From contig NZ_CP015600.1 of NCBI RefSeq assembly GCF_001647715.1, positions 1,240,001-1,304,000 on the forward strand: a stretch of DNA of 64,000 nt, written 5' to 3'. Each line of letters begins with the position of its first letter. The first letter of the stretch is position 1. Under the pieces are notes generated by a model. It searched no databases. It saw only the letters and a program-made list of their open reading frames with translations, and was not told the origin of the DNA. The position numbers were made by a program, and so were the translations under genes. The stretch is from Pseudomonas antarctica. GTDB lineage: Bacteria > Pseudomonadota > Gammaproteobacteria > Pseudomonadales > Pseudomonadaceae. Positions 42,891 through 52,857 of this stretch are shown one piece after another.

Positions 42891-45800
42891 TCAGTGCTGA
42901 CCCGCTACCGACAGACACAGGGTCTGCTCACCTGGCTTCAAGTACGGCATAAGAATCGGCGCCATGCCCTTGAGCACCTGCACGGGCAGCGCCGAGGTGA
43001 ACTTGAAACCTTGCGCTGAACTGCCGGGCACAAACGCGGTGAGGGTGCCGAAGTGGCGGTCGCCGATATAGAACACAAAGGTGGCGGTGCGGTTGATCGA
43101 CTTGGAACTGAGCACCCGCCCGCCGGCGCCGATGGCTTCAATGCGGTTGTCGCCGGTGCCGGTCTTGCCGCCCATGGCCAGCGGCGTGCCGTCGTCCAAC
43201 TTGAAACTGCCGGCCACACGCTTGGCGGTGCCGGCGTCTACTACTTGGGACAAGGCCCCGCGCAACGCCCGCGCCACCTCCACCGGCATCACCCGTTTGC
43301 CGGTGGCGGGGTCGTTGATCACCTGGGTTTCATAGGGCGTACCGGCAGCAAAGTGCAGGCTGTCGATGCGCACCACCCTCGCGCGCACACCCTCGTTAAG
43401 GATGATCCCCATCAGTTCTGCCAGCGCCGCCGGGCGATCGCCGGAGCTGCCAATCGCGGTGGCCAGTGACGGCACCAGGTGGTCGAACGGATAACCGACC
43501 GCCTGCCAGCGCTGGTGAATATCGAGGAAGGCTTCCACCTCGAGCATGGTACGGATGCGACTGTCGCGTGCGCTCTGATGGCGGCTTTTGAACAACCAGC
43601 TATAGACCTCCTGGCGTTCGAATCGACTGGCCTTGACCACTTCGCTGAAGGTCGCCTCGGGATGGTTGAGCAAGTAGCCGATCAACCACAGGTCCAGTGG
43701 GTGGACCTTGGCGATATAGCCCTGGTCGGGCAGGTCATAGGTGCCGGGGCCATAGGCCTTGTAGAGTTTTTGCAGGCGCTCGTCGGTGAGCTTCTCACTG
43801 GTTTTAACGCCGGTCAGGTGCGCGCGCACGAACAGGTTGAAACTGTCCTGGTTGGCATTGGGCAGCAGGTAGCGGTGTACGGCGGCCAGGCGAATCGGCG
43901 TGGGGCGCAGGCCGTCGAGAAAGGTATCGAGGCGCGCCTGGGTGTCTTTCTTCTGGTACTTCTTCCAGAACTTGCGCAGGAAGGTCGTACCCTCGCGGTC
44001 GGCAAAATCGGCGAGGTATTCCTGGCGGCGCGGGTCATTGTCGTCCTTGAGCAACTCGGCGCTGTTGTTGGCGCCGGAATAGGTGGTGTAGCGCACCACA
44101 TCACGCATCAGACGAATGAACGGCAGGTTGATCGACTCGCGCAGGGCGTCGCGCAAGGTCGGGCTGCGGCCGTTGTCTTCGTTGCGAAAATTATGGAAGT
44201 GATGCAGGCCGCCGCCGGTGAAAAAGCCTTCGTTGGGGCTGGCCGAGTAGGTGCGATCAAGGGCGCTGTCGAGCATTTTGGCCAGGGATTTGTCCGGTGT
44301 CTGGATCAGGTAGTCGAGGGCCCAGCGGCTCAGGCGGTCCTGGTCGTCGACGGCGACTTTTTTCAGCGCGGCGGGGGCTTGGGCGGCGTACTTGTCGTGC
44401 AGCTCGGTGATGATTTGCAGGTAAGTGGTCAGCACCCGCAACTTGGCGGTGGAGCCCAGTTCCAGTTTGCTGCCTTCGTTGATATCGAAAGGCTGGTCGG
44501 TGTTGTCAGTTTGTACGCGTACCCGTGAGCCATCTGGCGTCAGCTCGAACAACGTGAAGCTGTAGCGCACTTGCGCGGTGTTGGCCGGGGTCAGGAGGCG
44601 CTCGCCAAGCAGGCCGATCTGGCGCGCAAAGTCGGGATCGGCGAGGTGCTTGAGGTAATCGCTGACCTGGCCCTGCAATGGGGCTTGCAGGGTGGTGGTG
44701 GCCGAGAGGTCGAGGCGGTCGAGGTCGTACAGCGGTCGGTCGAGCAGGGCAGCCAGGCGTGCACGGGCCATGCTGATGCCTTTGTTGGTCTCCACGGGCT
44801 GCACCGTCGGTTGTTGTAACCAGTCGCGGTAGCTGACGTTGGTCGCCAGTGCGGCTTGCAGCAGTGCCGGAGTAATCACGCTGTTCTGCGCCAGCAGCCG
44901 TAGATGGCTGTCGGTGAGTTGGGCCAGTTCTTCGCGGCCTTTGGCCAGATAGTGCGAAGGACGGCGCTGGGCGATGATCAACGACAGCACTTCACGCAAG
45001 GCCAGGCCTTGCTCGGCGCTCACCGGGCCGACCAGCGCCTGGTTGACCTGGTTGAAATCGGCGCCGTACCACACCCGCAAACCCTCGGCCAGGCCATGCA
45101 CTTCGCCGTGGCCGGGCACCGCCGACAGCGGCACGCTGTTGAGGTAGTCACGCAGGATATTCTGCCGTGCCGGTAAGGTGTCCGGCCCATCGCGATAGGC
45201 GCGCACGGCGGCGGAAAACATCTGCCGCAGTTTTTCCTCGCCCGATACGGTCAGGCCATCCGGGGAATGACGGTACTTTTCCAGCTGGGTCGCCAAGGTA
45301 CTGCCGCCGGCACTCTGGCCCGGCAGGTGCAGCACCTTGGCGACTTGTGACCAGGCGGCCTTGGCAAAGCGCGGCCAGTCCACGGCAGGGTTGGCCTGGG
45401 GCTGGGTGGGGTCGAGCAGGTCGCGGTTTTCGATAAAGAGCAGGCTGTTGACCACCACGGGCGGGATCGCCGCGAAGCTTTGGTACAGCTGTTGCGGGTA
45501 GTTGTACTGGTACAGCGGCACGGCGCGGCAGTCGGTAATGGACAGCCCGGCCTGGATCTTTTCCGCATAGGGCACAAACAGGCCCTTGGCGCTGTAGTCC
45601 ATCAGTGCGGGTGAAAAGCGTGCCTGGGCCTCAATCACATAACCGCGCTTGAGCAGGCGCGGCAGGAACGTGCCGAGGTCGCTGTAACCCAGGCGTCGGT
45701 CGAAGGGACCGGCTCCCGGATAGGTAATGGCCTGACTGGGGCCGGGCTTCACCTGATAGGTGAGGTCGCGCGCCAGGCGGCTGAGTTCCTGGGCCTGCAG

Positions 45801-45983
45801 ACGGGAGGTGCGCATCTCTTTGGCGGCGGCAAACCCCAGGGCAATCAGCGCCATCAACACAATCAACCCGAAGAGGCGCCGTACATAGCAGGGCCTGGGT
45901 TTATTTTTAGGTAAAGGCGCTGGGTCCGAACTGCCTTGTAGTTTCGCAGCTTTGCTCGATTCGGTTTGCCACAGTGCGCCCAT
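42891..45983 (-). CDS. Large bifunctional penicillin-binding protein (GT51 plus transpeptidase)
   Basis: A 1030-residue inner-membrane peptidoglycan synthase. One membrane segment at about 37-55; GT51 glycosyltransferase with Glu185 in LLFIENRDLLDP and the GGSTLATQ motif; transpeptidase with Ser511 in GSTAK and the KTG triad at 940-942 (MGGKTGTGD). The 430 residues between STAK and KTG exceed the usual distance and include an extra helical segment. The GT motif 1 reads ENRD-LLD instead of EDRxF. The start at 45983 follows AAGGAT. Class A PBPs are usually 750-850 residues, so this is a distinct, long type. Confidence 0.85.
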   Translation of the reverse strand: MGALWQTESSKAAKLQGSSDPAPLPKNKPRPCYVRRLFGLIVLMALIALGFAAAKEMRTSRLQAQELSRLARDLTYQVKPGPSQAITYPGAGPFDRRLGYSDLGTFLPRLLKRGYVIEAQARFSPALMDYSAKGLFVPYAEKIQAGLSITDCRAVPLYQYNYPQQLYQSFAAIPPVVVNSLLFIENRDLLDPTQPQANPAVDWPRFAKAAWSQVAKVLHLPGQSAGGSTLATQLEKYRHSPDGLTVSGEEKLRQMFSAAVRAYRDGPDTLPARQNILRDYLNSVPLSAVPGHGEVHGLAEGLRVWYGADFNQVNQALVGPVSAEQGLALREVLSLIIAQRRPSHYLAKGREELAQLTDSHLRLLAQNSVITPALLQAALATNVSYRDWLQQPTVQPVETNKGISMARARLAALLDRPLYDLDRLDLSATTTLQAPLQGQVSDYLKHLADPDFARQIGLLGERLLTPANTAQVRYSFTLFELTPDGSRVRVQTDNTDQPFDINEGSKLELGSTAKLRVLTTYLQIITELHDKYAAQAPAALKKVAVDDQDRLSRWALDYLIQTPDKSLAKMLDSALDRTYSASPNEGFFTGGGLHHFHNFRNEDNGRSPTLRDALRESINLPFIRLMRDVVRYTTYSGANNSAELLKDDNDPRRQEYLADFADREGTTFLRKFWKKYQKKDTQARLDTFLDGLRPTPIRLAAVHRYLLPNANQDSFNLFVRAHLTGVKTSEKLTDERLQKLYKAYGPGTYDLPDQGYIAKVHPLDLWLIGYLLNHPEATFSEVVKASRFERQEVYSWLFKSRHQSARDSRIRTMLEVEAFLDIHQRWQAVGYPFDHLVPSLATAIGSSGDRPAALAELMGIILNEGVRARVVRIDSLHFAAGTPYETQVINDPATGKRVMPVEVARALRGALSQVVDAGTAKRVAGSFKLDDGTPLAMGGKTGTGDNRIEAIGAGGRVLSSKSINRTATFVFYIGDRHFGTLTAFVPGSSAQGFKFTSALPVQVLKGMAPILMPYLKPGEQTLCLSVAGQH

Positions 45984-46408
45984 AGTCGATTGATCCTTAA
46001 CGCAGATTGATCGGACTTGCCTGAAGCTTAGTCGCTGAGGGCGGGGTGTGAGGGATTTGTGTGTCAGGCATATCGCGGTGGCAGGTTTTAGGGCGGCTTC
46101 GCCACCCAACGCGGGGCAAGCTCGCCACAGAAAGCCATTTTTCAGGGGCGCGCACCGCGACGTTTTGTCGCCCTATCCAGGTTAAATGCTCCTGTAAAAT
46201 GGCATTTTGGCCGACGCATCCCCTAAGTTGGATCGTTTTTATAGTGAAAGAACCTGCTCTCAGCTTTTTATACTGCATGCCCCGCTGATCTTGCCCGGCA
46301 AGAAGGGCCCGTCCATGAGGCGGCCCGGTTTCGACAAGGGCGCAGGCTTACCGGCCGGCCCCTGGAAACTCGACGGACACTCCAATAACAAAATGAGGTT
46401 GTACCCTT
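45984..46408. other. Intergenic region between the PBP and permease genes
   Basis: About 425 bases between divergent genes. Contains a degraded REP-like segment (46091-46130) and, on the permease side, a long leader with alternating pairing segments (GGGCCCGTCC, GGCCGGCCCC). No gene supported; promoters are presumably here but could not be assigned with confidence. Confidence 0.45.
46091..46130 (+). repeat. Degraded REP-like palindrome
   Basis: GGGCGGCTTCGCCACCC followed by GCGGGGCAAGCTCGCCACA resembles the REP subclass with TGGCGAGC; only partly palindromic. Confidence 0.45.
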
Positions 46409-47821
46409 ATGCCAGTCGGCAACCCACTGCCCCATGGCGAGACCGCTCAAGGCGGCCCGCTCAAACGTGAACTCGGTGAACGGCATATTCGCCTGATGGC
46501 CCTTGGCGCCTGTATCGGTGTCGGCCTGTTCCTGGGCTCGGCCAAGGCCATTGAAATGGCTGGCCCGGCGATCATGCTGTCTTACATCATTGGCGGCCTG
46601 GCGATCCTGGTGATCATGCGCGCGCTCGGCGAAATGGCGGTGCACAACCCCGTCGCCGGCTCGTTCAGCCGCTATGCCCAGGATTACCTCGGCCCGTTGG
46701 CGGGTTTCCTCACCGGCTGGAACTACTGGTTCCTGTGGCTGGTAACCTGCGTGGCGGAAATTACCGCCGTCGCCGTGTACATGGGCGTGTGGTTCCCCGA
46801 CACCCCGCGCTGGATCTGGGCCCTGGCGGCGCTGATCAGCATGGGCACGATCAACCTGATTGCGGTCAAGGCGTTCGGTGAGTTCGAATTCTGGTTCGCG
46901 CTGATCAAGATCGTCACGATCATTGCCATGGTCATCGGTGGCATCGGCATCATCGCGTTCGGCTTCGGCAATGACGGCGTGGCACTGGGTATCTCCAACC
47001 TGTGGGCCCACGGCGGCTTTATGCCCAACGGCGTGCAAGGCGTGTTGATGTCGCTGCAAATGGTGATGTTCGCCTATCTCGGCGTGGAAATGATCGGCCT
47101 CACCGCCGGTGAAGCGAAGAACCCGCAGAAGACCATCCCCAGTGCCATCGGCTCGGTGTTCTGGCGCATCCTGCTGTTCTATGTGGGCGCGCTGTTCGTA
47201 ATTCTGTCGATCTACCCGTGGAACGAAATCGGCACCCAGGGCAGCCCGTTCGTGATGACCTTCGAGCGCCTGGGCATCAAGACCGCCGCCGGCATCATCA
47301 ACTTCGTGGTGATTACGGCGGCACTGTCGTCGTGCAACGGCGGTATTTTCAGCACTGGGCGCATGCTCTACAGCCTGGCGCAGAACGGCCAGGCCCCGGC
47401 CACCTTCGGCACCACCTCAAGCAACGGCGTACCCCGCAAGGCGCTGCTGTTGTCGATCTTCGTGCTGTTGCTGGGCGTGCTGCTCAACTACATGGTTCCG
47501 GAAAAAGTCTTTGTGTGGGTGACCTCCATCGCCACCTTCGGCGCGATCTGGACCTGGCTGATGATCCTGCTGGCCCAGCTCAAATTCCGTAAGAGCCTGA
47601 GCCCCGCCGAACAGAAGGCGCTGAAATATCGCATGTGGCTGTACCCGGTCAGTTCGTATCTGGCGCTGGCATTCCTGGTGCTGGTGGTGGGGCTGATGGC
47701 GTACTTCCCGGACACGCGTATCGCGCTGTACGTGGGCCCGGTATTCCTGGTGCTGCTGACGGTGCTGTTCTACGTGTTCAAGTTGCAGCCGAGCAATGCC
47801 GGGGTGCGTGCTCAAGCCTGA
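46409..47821 (+). CDS. Amino-acid permease (AAT family, ProY-like)
   Basis: A 470-residue inner-membrane transporter with about 12 segments. The conserved AAT start RHIRLMALGACIGVGLFLGSAKAIEMAGPAI and the block GVEMIGLTAGEAKNPQKTIPSAIGSVFWRI place it in the amino-acid transporter family with ProY, AroP and HutT proteins. Proline or histidine is the likeliest substrate by resemblance, without direct proof. It is a single gene: a clear terminator follows 30 bases after its stop. Confidence 0.88.
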   Translation: MPVGNPLPHGETAQGGPLKRELGERHIRLMALGACIGVGLFLGSAKAIEMAGPAIMLSYIIGGLAILVIMRALGEMAVHNPVAGSFSRYAQDYLGPLAGFLTGWNYWFLWLVTCVAEITAVAVYMGVWFPDTPRWIWALAALISMGTINLIAVKAFGEFEFWFALIKIVTIIAMVIGGIGIIAFGFGNDGVALGISNLWAHGGFMPNGVQGVLMSLQMVMFAYLGVEMIGLTAGEAKNPQKTIPSAIGSVFWRILLFYVGALFVILSIYPWNEIGTQGSPFVMTFERLGIKTAAGIINFVVITAALSSCNGGIFSTGRMLYSLAQNGQAPATFGTTSSNGVPRKALLLSIFVLLLGVLLNYMVPEKVFVWVTSIATFGAIWTWLMILLAQLKFRKSLSPAEQKALKYRMWLYPVSSYLALAFLVLVVGLMAYFPDTRIALYVGPVFLVLLTVLFYVFKLQPSNAGVRAQA

Positions 47822-47851
47822 CCTCTCAGCACTCAACAAATAGCCACTTAG

Positions 47852-47879
47852 CAAAAAGCCCCTTGATCGGGGCTTTTTG
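47852..47879. terminator. Bidirectional terminator between permease and opgC-like gene
   Basis: Stem CAAAAAGCCCC / GGGGCTTTTTG with six-base loop, with the T-rich side reading TTTTTGTTTTTC in the permease direction; the A run serves the convergent gene. Confidence 0.93.
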
Positions 47880-47883
47880 TTTT

Positions 47884-49008
47884 TCAGGCGGTAGCCACGT
47901 GGGGCGATTGGCTCAGGCGTTTGTTGAACTCCAGCCAGGCCCCCAGCGCGGCCATCAGTGCAGCCCCCACCAGCGCGGTGAAAATCTGCACGGCAAAGGC
48001 ATCGCCAGCCAGGGCGTTGATCATGTCCGCCAACGGTGCCAACAGCACGCCCAGGCAGAACACTTCCAGCGAGTAACGCCCCATCCGGCAGGTCTGCTGT
48101 GCCAGCCAGTTTTGCGTCCAGGCACGCCCCGGCAACAGTTTGGCGGTGACGTAGGCCAGGGCCAGGAAGTGCAGCAGACGCACGGGCGACAGGTCGGTCT
48201 TGCTGATCGGATACAGCAGGTCGCTCAAGGCTGACGGCATCAGCGCGTCGTGTATGTCGGGCCAGCGCCAGCCGATCGTGATGACACCCGCGACCAGCAC
48301 ATAGGCCGCCGCCGTCACAAACAACGGCTGCCGCAGCAGCGGCCGATTGTCCTGTGGCCTTGGGCGTTGCCCGTGAATCGCCGCCGCCCCGCCCAGTACA
48401 AACAGCAACTGCCAGGTGACGGGGTTGAAGTACCACACACCGTCGGCAATCGCTGCCAGGTTCCAGCCCAGATGCGGCGCCAGCAGATAGACCGCCAGCG
48501 ACACCGCGACCACCGCCCAGGTGTGACGCAAGAGCGACGGCAGCACCAGCGGCAGGCCGGCGAGCAACACGATATACAGCGGCAACGGGTCCATCAGGTT
48601 CGGCTTGAAGCGCAGCAGCAATTCATCCACCAACGCTTGCTGCGGGTGCGTAACGAAGTGCGTCAGGCCCATCTCCTCGACCAGGTCGCGGGTTTCCACA
48701 TGGCTGTTGGCGAAGAACACAATGCCCATCAACATCGCCAACAGGAAGATATGCACCACGTACAACACCCATGTGCGCCGCAGGATCTTCAGGCAGGCCA
48801 TCCCGTAACCTTCGCGCTGCAGAACCTTGCCGTAGGCCAGCACCGAGGCGTAGCCGGCAAGAAACACGAACACTTCGGCAGCATCACTGAAGCCGATATT
48901 GCGCAGGGTAATCTGGCCGAGGGGATTGTGGGGGACGTGATCCCAGAAAATGAAGATCAACGCCAGGCCCCGAAAAAAATCGATGCGCGGGTCGCGTCCG
49001 TTCAGCAT
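47884..49008 (-). CDS. OpgC-domain acyltransferase-like membrane protein
   Basis: A 374-residue protein with ten or so membrane segments and the OpgC domain start DPRIDFFRGLALIFIFWDHVPHNPLGQITLRNIGFSDAAEVFVFLAGYAS (described by its first residues). Family members transfer succinyl or similar groups to periplasmic glucans; the conserved His and Asp of the N-terminal segment are present. No opgG/opgH is adjacent, so the acceptor glycan is uncertain. Confidence 0.87.
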   Translation of the reverse strand: MLNGRDPRIDFFRGLALIFIFWDHVPHNPLGQITLRNIGFSDAAEVFVFLAGYASVLAYGKVLQREGYGMACLKILRRTWVLYVVHIFLLAMLMGIVFFANSHVETRDLVEEMGLTHFVTHPQQALVDELLLRFKPNLMDPLPLYIVLLAGLPLVLPSLLRHTWAVVAVSLAVYLLAPHLGWNLAAIADGVWYFNPVTWQLLFVLGGAAAIHGQRPRPQDNRPLLRQPLFVTAAAYVLVAGVITIGWRWPDIHDALMPSALSDLLYPISKTDLSPVRLLHFLALAYVTAKLLPGRAWTQNWLAQQTCRMGRYSLEVFCLGVLLAPLADMINALAGDAFAVQIFTALVGAALMAALGAWLEFNKRLSQSPHVATA

Positions 49009-49141
49009 GGCAGCGGGCTCTTGAACAAATAAGTTTAGTAATGACAGGCGAATGCGCGTGTTGTCGTACGCCGCACGTCGGGCGGGCGCAGGTTGGCGGT
49101 ATTTGTAAGCAATTGCAAAGGCGGGGTATTACTGAATGTCT

Positions 49142-49438
49142 CTAGACATCAATGATCACCAAGGTGCCGTGGCTACCGGCAAGTACGGCATGCGCGGTGC
49201 CGGCTTCCACCAGGTACATCTGGCCGGCACCCACGCGTATTTCGTGATTGCCGATGCTCAGGCGCAACTGGCCGCTGACCACCAGCAGCCCTTCGTTGTA
49301 AGTGTGGGTTTCTTCTTCGTAGGCCTGTTCATCCATTCGCAACACTTTGATCCGCGCCGGGCCTACCTGGCCGAGGCGGGTGGATTTCCAGCTGTCAGGC
49401 AGTTGCTCGGCGATGGCGGCGAAGTCCAATAACGGCAT
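49142..49438 (-). CDS. Small cupin-domain protein
   Basis: A 98-residue single-domain cupin. The first motif (ETHTYNEGLLVVSG, with the metal-ligand His and Glu) and second (GQMYLVEAGTAHAVLAG) are recognisable. Such proteins bind metals or small ligands; the specific function is unknown. It stands 67 bases downstream of the glutamate-synthase-like gene and in the same direction. Confidence 0.82.
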   Translation of the reverse strand: MPLLDFAAIAEQLPDSWKSTRLGQVGPARIKVLRMDEQAYEEETHTYNEGLLVVSGQLRLSIGNHEIRVGAGQMYLVEAGTAHAVLAGSHGTLVIIDV

Positions 49439-49505
49439 GATGAATCTCCTTGTTTCAACGATGCCGTCGGTGGTCCGGTTCAGCGGGCAGGTGTTTGTTT
49501 AGCTA

Positions 49506-51125
49506 TCAGGCAGCAGCGATTTCATTGGGCTCAAAACTGTCCGCCCGCGCCATCTGCCACATGCGCGAATAGAACTCGCCGTTCACCTCGCCCGTGAGCA
49601 ATTCACCGGGCTTGAGGAACACATGCAACTGCGAGAACAGCTTGATTTCAGTTGCGGACATACGCCGCACCAAATGCTTGGCCGACAGCTGCGCTGGATG
49701 ATCCAGGCCGGCTGCCGCAAGCATTTCCGCCAACGCCTTGAGGGTGTTGCGGTGGAAGTTGAATACGCGCTGGGCCTTGTCCGGCACCACCAGGGCCCGC
49801 TGGCGCAACGGGTCCTGGGTGGCGACGCCGGTCGGGCATTTGTTGGTGTGGCAGCTTTGTGACTGGATACAGCCGATGGCGAACATGAAACCGCGTGCCG
49901 AGTTGGCCCAGTCGGCGCCGATGGCCAGGACGCTGGCGATATCGAACGCACTGACGATCTTGCCGCTGGCGCCGAGTTTGATCTTGTCGCGCAGGTTCAG
50001 GCCGACCAGGGTGTTGTGCACAAACAGCAGGCCTTCACGCAGCGGCACGCCGATATGGTCGGTGAACTCCACGGGCGCGGCGCCGGTGCCGCCTTCCTTG
50101 CCGTCGACCACGATAAAGTCCGGGAGAATGCCGGTTTCCAGCATGGCCTTGGCAATGCCCATGAACTCCCACGGGTGGCCCAGGCAGAACTTGAAACCCA
50201 CCGGCTTGCCGCCGGACAGTTCGCGCAATTGGGCGATGAACTGCATCATTTCAATCGGCGTGGAGAAGGCACTGTGGCGCGACGGCGAGACGCAGTCTTC
50301 ACCCATCATGATGCCGCGGGTGTCGGCGATTTCCTGGGTGACCTTGTGCTTGGGCAGGATCCCGCCATGGCCGGGTTTGGCGCCCTGGCTCATCTTGATT
50401 TCGATCATGCGCACTTGCGGGTTTTGCGCTTGCACGGCGAAGCGTTCCGGGTCGAAACGGCCGTCGCTGGTGCGGCAGCCGAAGTAGCCGCTGCCCAGTT
50501 CCCAGGTCAGGTCGCCGCCGTTTTCACGGTGGTAGGGGCTGATGCTGCCTTCGCCGGTGTCATGGGCAAAGTTGCCGAGCTTGGCACCTTGGTTCAACGC
50601 GCGAATGGCGTTGGCGCTCAGGGACCCGAAGCTCATGGCCGAGATGTTGAACACCGACGCCGAGTACGGCTGCTTGCATTGCGGGCCGCCGACCATCACG
50701 CGAAAGGCGCTCGGGTCACTCAACGGCGCGGGGCGCATGGAGTGGCCGATAAATTCGAAACCCGACTGGTATACGTCGATCAAGGTGCCGAAGGGTTTAT
50801 CGGCCGTTTCGTTCTTGGCGCGCGAGTAAACCAGCGAGCGCTGGGCCCGGGAGAAGGGCAGGGCGTCGCTGTCGGATTCCAACAGGTACTGGCGGATTTC
50901 CGGGCGGATGGCTTCTACCAGGTAACGGATATTGCCCAGGATCGGGTAGTTGCGACGCACCGCGTGGGGGCTTTGCAGCAGGTCGAAAATCCCGATCAGG
51001 CTGAGAATGCCGGTGACTACGGTGATCGGCCACAGCCATTCATGTTCGATAAAGGGGAGGCTGGCGAGGGTGAAAATGACGCACACGGCAAAGAAGGCGT
51101 AACGGCTTAGTAACGACAGGCTCAT
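49506..51125 (-). CDS. FMN-binding glutamate-synthase-like protein
   Basis: A 539-residue protein with two N-terminal membrane segments (residues 8-45), then the FMN-binding domain of glutamate synthase (MSFGSLSANAIRALNQGAKLGNFAHDTGEGSIS, KMSQGAKPGHGGILP, VVDGKEGGTGAAPVEF) and the iron-sulphur cysteines in AIGCIQSQSCHTNKCPTGVA. It lacks the glutamine amidotransferase part, as archaeal-type and orphan family members do. Reaction not established; membrane anchoring is unusual for true glutamate synthase. Confidence 0.87.
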   Translation of the reverse strand: MSLSLLSRYAFFAVCVIFTLASLPFIEHEWLWPITVVTGILSLIGIFDLLQSPHAVRRNYPILGNIRYLVEAIRPEIRQYLLESDSDALPFSRAQRSLVYSRAKNETADKPFGTLIDVYQSGFEFIGHSMRPAPLSDPSAFRVMVGGPQCKQPYSASVFNISAMSFGSLSANAIRALNQGAKLGNFAHDTGEGSISPYHRENGGDLTWELGSGYFGCRTSDGRFDPERFAVQAQNPQVRMIEIKMSQGAKPGHGGILPKHKVTQEIADTRGIMMGEDCVSPSRHSAFSTPIEMMQFIAQLRELSGGKPVGFKFCLGHPWEFMGIAKAMLETGILPDFIVVDGKEGGTGAAPVEFTDHIGVPLREGLLFVHNTLVGLNLRDKIKLGASGKIVSAFDIASVLAIGADWANSARGFMFAIGCIQSQSCHTNKCPTGVATQDPLRQRALVVPDKAQRVFNFHRNTLKALAEMLAAAGLDHPAQLSAKHLVRRMSATEIKLFSQLHVFLKPGELLTGEVNGEFYSRMWQMARADSFEPNEIAAA

Positions 51126-51153
51126 ACGGTTTTCCTTGGTTCGGACTCATCGG

Positions 51154-51918
51154 CTAGGCGTTTTGCGCCTGAAGAAAGATCGAGAACAGCTCTGACTGGG
51201 ATTTGATCCCTAGCTTGCTGTACATGTGTTTCTTATGGACTTTCACGGTTTCAACAGAGATTTCCAGCTTACGGGCGATTTCCTTGCTGGAGCAACCGCT
51301 GAGCATCAAGCGGCCCACATCCAGCTCACGGGCAGTCAATTGCGCGCCCCACTCATCATTCTGGACGGGCGGCTGCGGTGTGCTGACCTGGTTAAGCTCG
51401 AAGGGCAGGCGTTGGCGCAGCAAACTCAACACCCAGGGTTGGATCAACGACAGCAAGGCGATTTGCTGCGGGTCAAAACGCTGCTTTGAGCCCAGTGACA
51501 GGCACAGGGTACGCCCGTCCGCCAGTTGGCAATTGAACTGGATTTCATCGGCCACCACGTTCAGGCGAAAGTAACGCTGGTAATACTCGGTGAGCTCGAA
51601 ATGCTCCGGCGCCACTTCAGCGAGGCGAAACAGGCCGGTGCGCGAATGCTCGCGGCTGGCGATGTAGAAGGGGTCGAGCAGGTACAGGCCGTTCAGGTAG
51701 TCCTGGAACAGATGGTCCGGCGTGCCATCGGCGCCTGGGCATTCGGCGAACACCAACGGGCGATGCGCGCTGCTGAACAGCAACACCACCCAACTGTCGA
51801 ACGGCACGTAGGCATCGAGCAACCGGACCAGTTGGGTCCAGAAGTTGGCCTGATCCAGGGCGTCTATCATTTGCCCCACCGAACGGTGCCAGGCGATGTC
51901 TTGCAGCGACATGGTCAT
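51154..51918 (-). CDS. LuxR-family transcriptional regulator
   Basis: A 254-residue regulator with the LuxR-type helix-turn-helix at about 190-250 (LTARELDVGRLMLSGCSSKEIARKLEISVETVKVHKKHMYSKLGIKSQSELF). The N-terminal 180 residues have no acyl-homoserine-lactone-binding signature that I could recognise. It is divergent, 93 bases, from the nitrilase-family gene, and so probably controls the nitrilase-permease pair. Confidence 0.88.
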   Translation of the reverse strand: MTMSLQDIAWHRSVGQMIDALDQANFWTQLVRLLDAYVPFDSWVVLLFSSAHRPLVFAECPGADGTPDHLFQDYLNGLYLLDPFYIASREHSRTGLFRLAEVAPEHFELTEYYQRYFRLNVVADEIQFNCQLADGRTLCLSLGSKQRFDPQQIALLSLIQPWVLSLLRQRLPFELNQVSTPQPPVQNDEWGAQLTARELDVGRLMLSGCSSKEIARKLEISVETVKVHKKHMYSKLGIKSQSELFSIFLQAQNA

Positions 51919-52011
51919 TGATCTACCCCTATCGGGTTACCCCTGCCGCGTAATTCCCTGACGGGGTGTGGCTGCGCATACTGCGGCACAGATTGAGAAC
52001 AAGGAATACCC

Positions 52012-52833
52012 ATGAAGGTCGAATTTGCCCAGTTGGCAGGTCGTGATAACGGCACAGCTTACAACCTTGAGCGCGCCTTGGCGGCAATTGCTGCCTGCGC
52101 CGCCGATACGCAACTGATCGTATTCCCGGAAACCCATCTGATGGGCTTCCCGTCGGCCGAGACCGTTGCCGACATCGCCGAACCGGTGGATGGCCCTACC
52201 GTGCAGGCTGTTATCCAGGCTGCCCGTGCACGCAATATCGGCGTGGTCGTCGGCATGGCCGAGCACGACGGCGGCCAATTCTACAACACCACGTTGCTGA
52301 TCACGCCCGAAGGCATCGCCCTGCGTTATCGCAAGACCCACTTGTGGGCCTCGGATCGCGGCGTGTTCACCCCGGGTGATCGCTACGCGACCTGCCTGTG
52401 GAACGGCGTGCGCGTCGGCCTGTTGATCTGCTACGACATCGAGTTCCCGGAAACCGCCCGCGCCCTGGCGCAGTTGGGCGCCGAGTTGCTGATCGTCACC
52501 AACGGCAACATGGACCCGTATGGCCCCACGCACCGCACCGCGATCATGGCCCGTGCCCAGGAAAACCAGGCGTTTGCGCTGATGGTCAACCGGGTGGAAG
52601 AGGGCGATGGCGGCCTGTTGTTTGCCGGTGGCAGTGCGCTGGTCGACCCGCTGGGCACCTTGTTGTTCGAGGCTGGGCGCGAGGAAGGGCAATTTACCGT
52701 CGAGCTGGATCTCGACCAACTGGTGGCGGCTCGCAAGGACTACCGCTACCTGGATGACCAGCGCTTGAAATTGCCGGGTGAGGTGATAGAGCGCAGCGAT
52801 GGGACCCGCGAGTTGTTGATTCCTAAAGCCTGA
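52012..52833 (+). CDS. Carbon-nitrogen hydrolase (nitrilase superfamily)
   Basis: A 273-residue cytoplasmic amidase/carbamoylase-type enzyme. The catalytic triad is Glu40 (FPETHL), Lys108 (RYRKTHLW) and Cys140 (LLICYDIEFPE). The substrate cannot be read; family members cleave omega-amides, N-carbamoyl amino acids or nitriles. It is followed by an APC permease on the same strand and faces a LuxR regulator, pointing to uptake and hydrolysis of an amine- or amide-type compound. Confidence 0.9.
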   Translation: MKVEFAQLAGRDNGTAYNLERALAAIAACAADTQLIVFPETHLMGFPSAETVADIAEPVDGPTVQAVIQAARARNIGVVVGMAEHDGGQFYNTTLLITPEGIALRYRKTHLWASDRGVFTPGDRYATCLWNGVRVGLLICYDIEFPETARALAQLGAELLIVTNGNMDPYGPTHRTAIMARAQENQAFALMVNRVEEGDGGLLFAGGSALVDPLGTLLFEAGREEGQFTVELDLDQLVAARKDYRYLDDQRLKLPGEVIERSDGTRELLIPKA

Positions 52834-52857
52834 TCGTCTTCGACGAGTGAGGTTGCG

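Noticed and set aside
45984..46408. Possible riboswitch or attenuator in the permease leader
   Set aside because: Some complementary GC segments exist, but no known riboswitch core, leader peptide or terminator/antiterminator pair could be traced.
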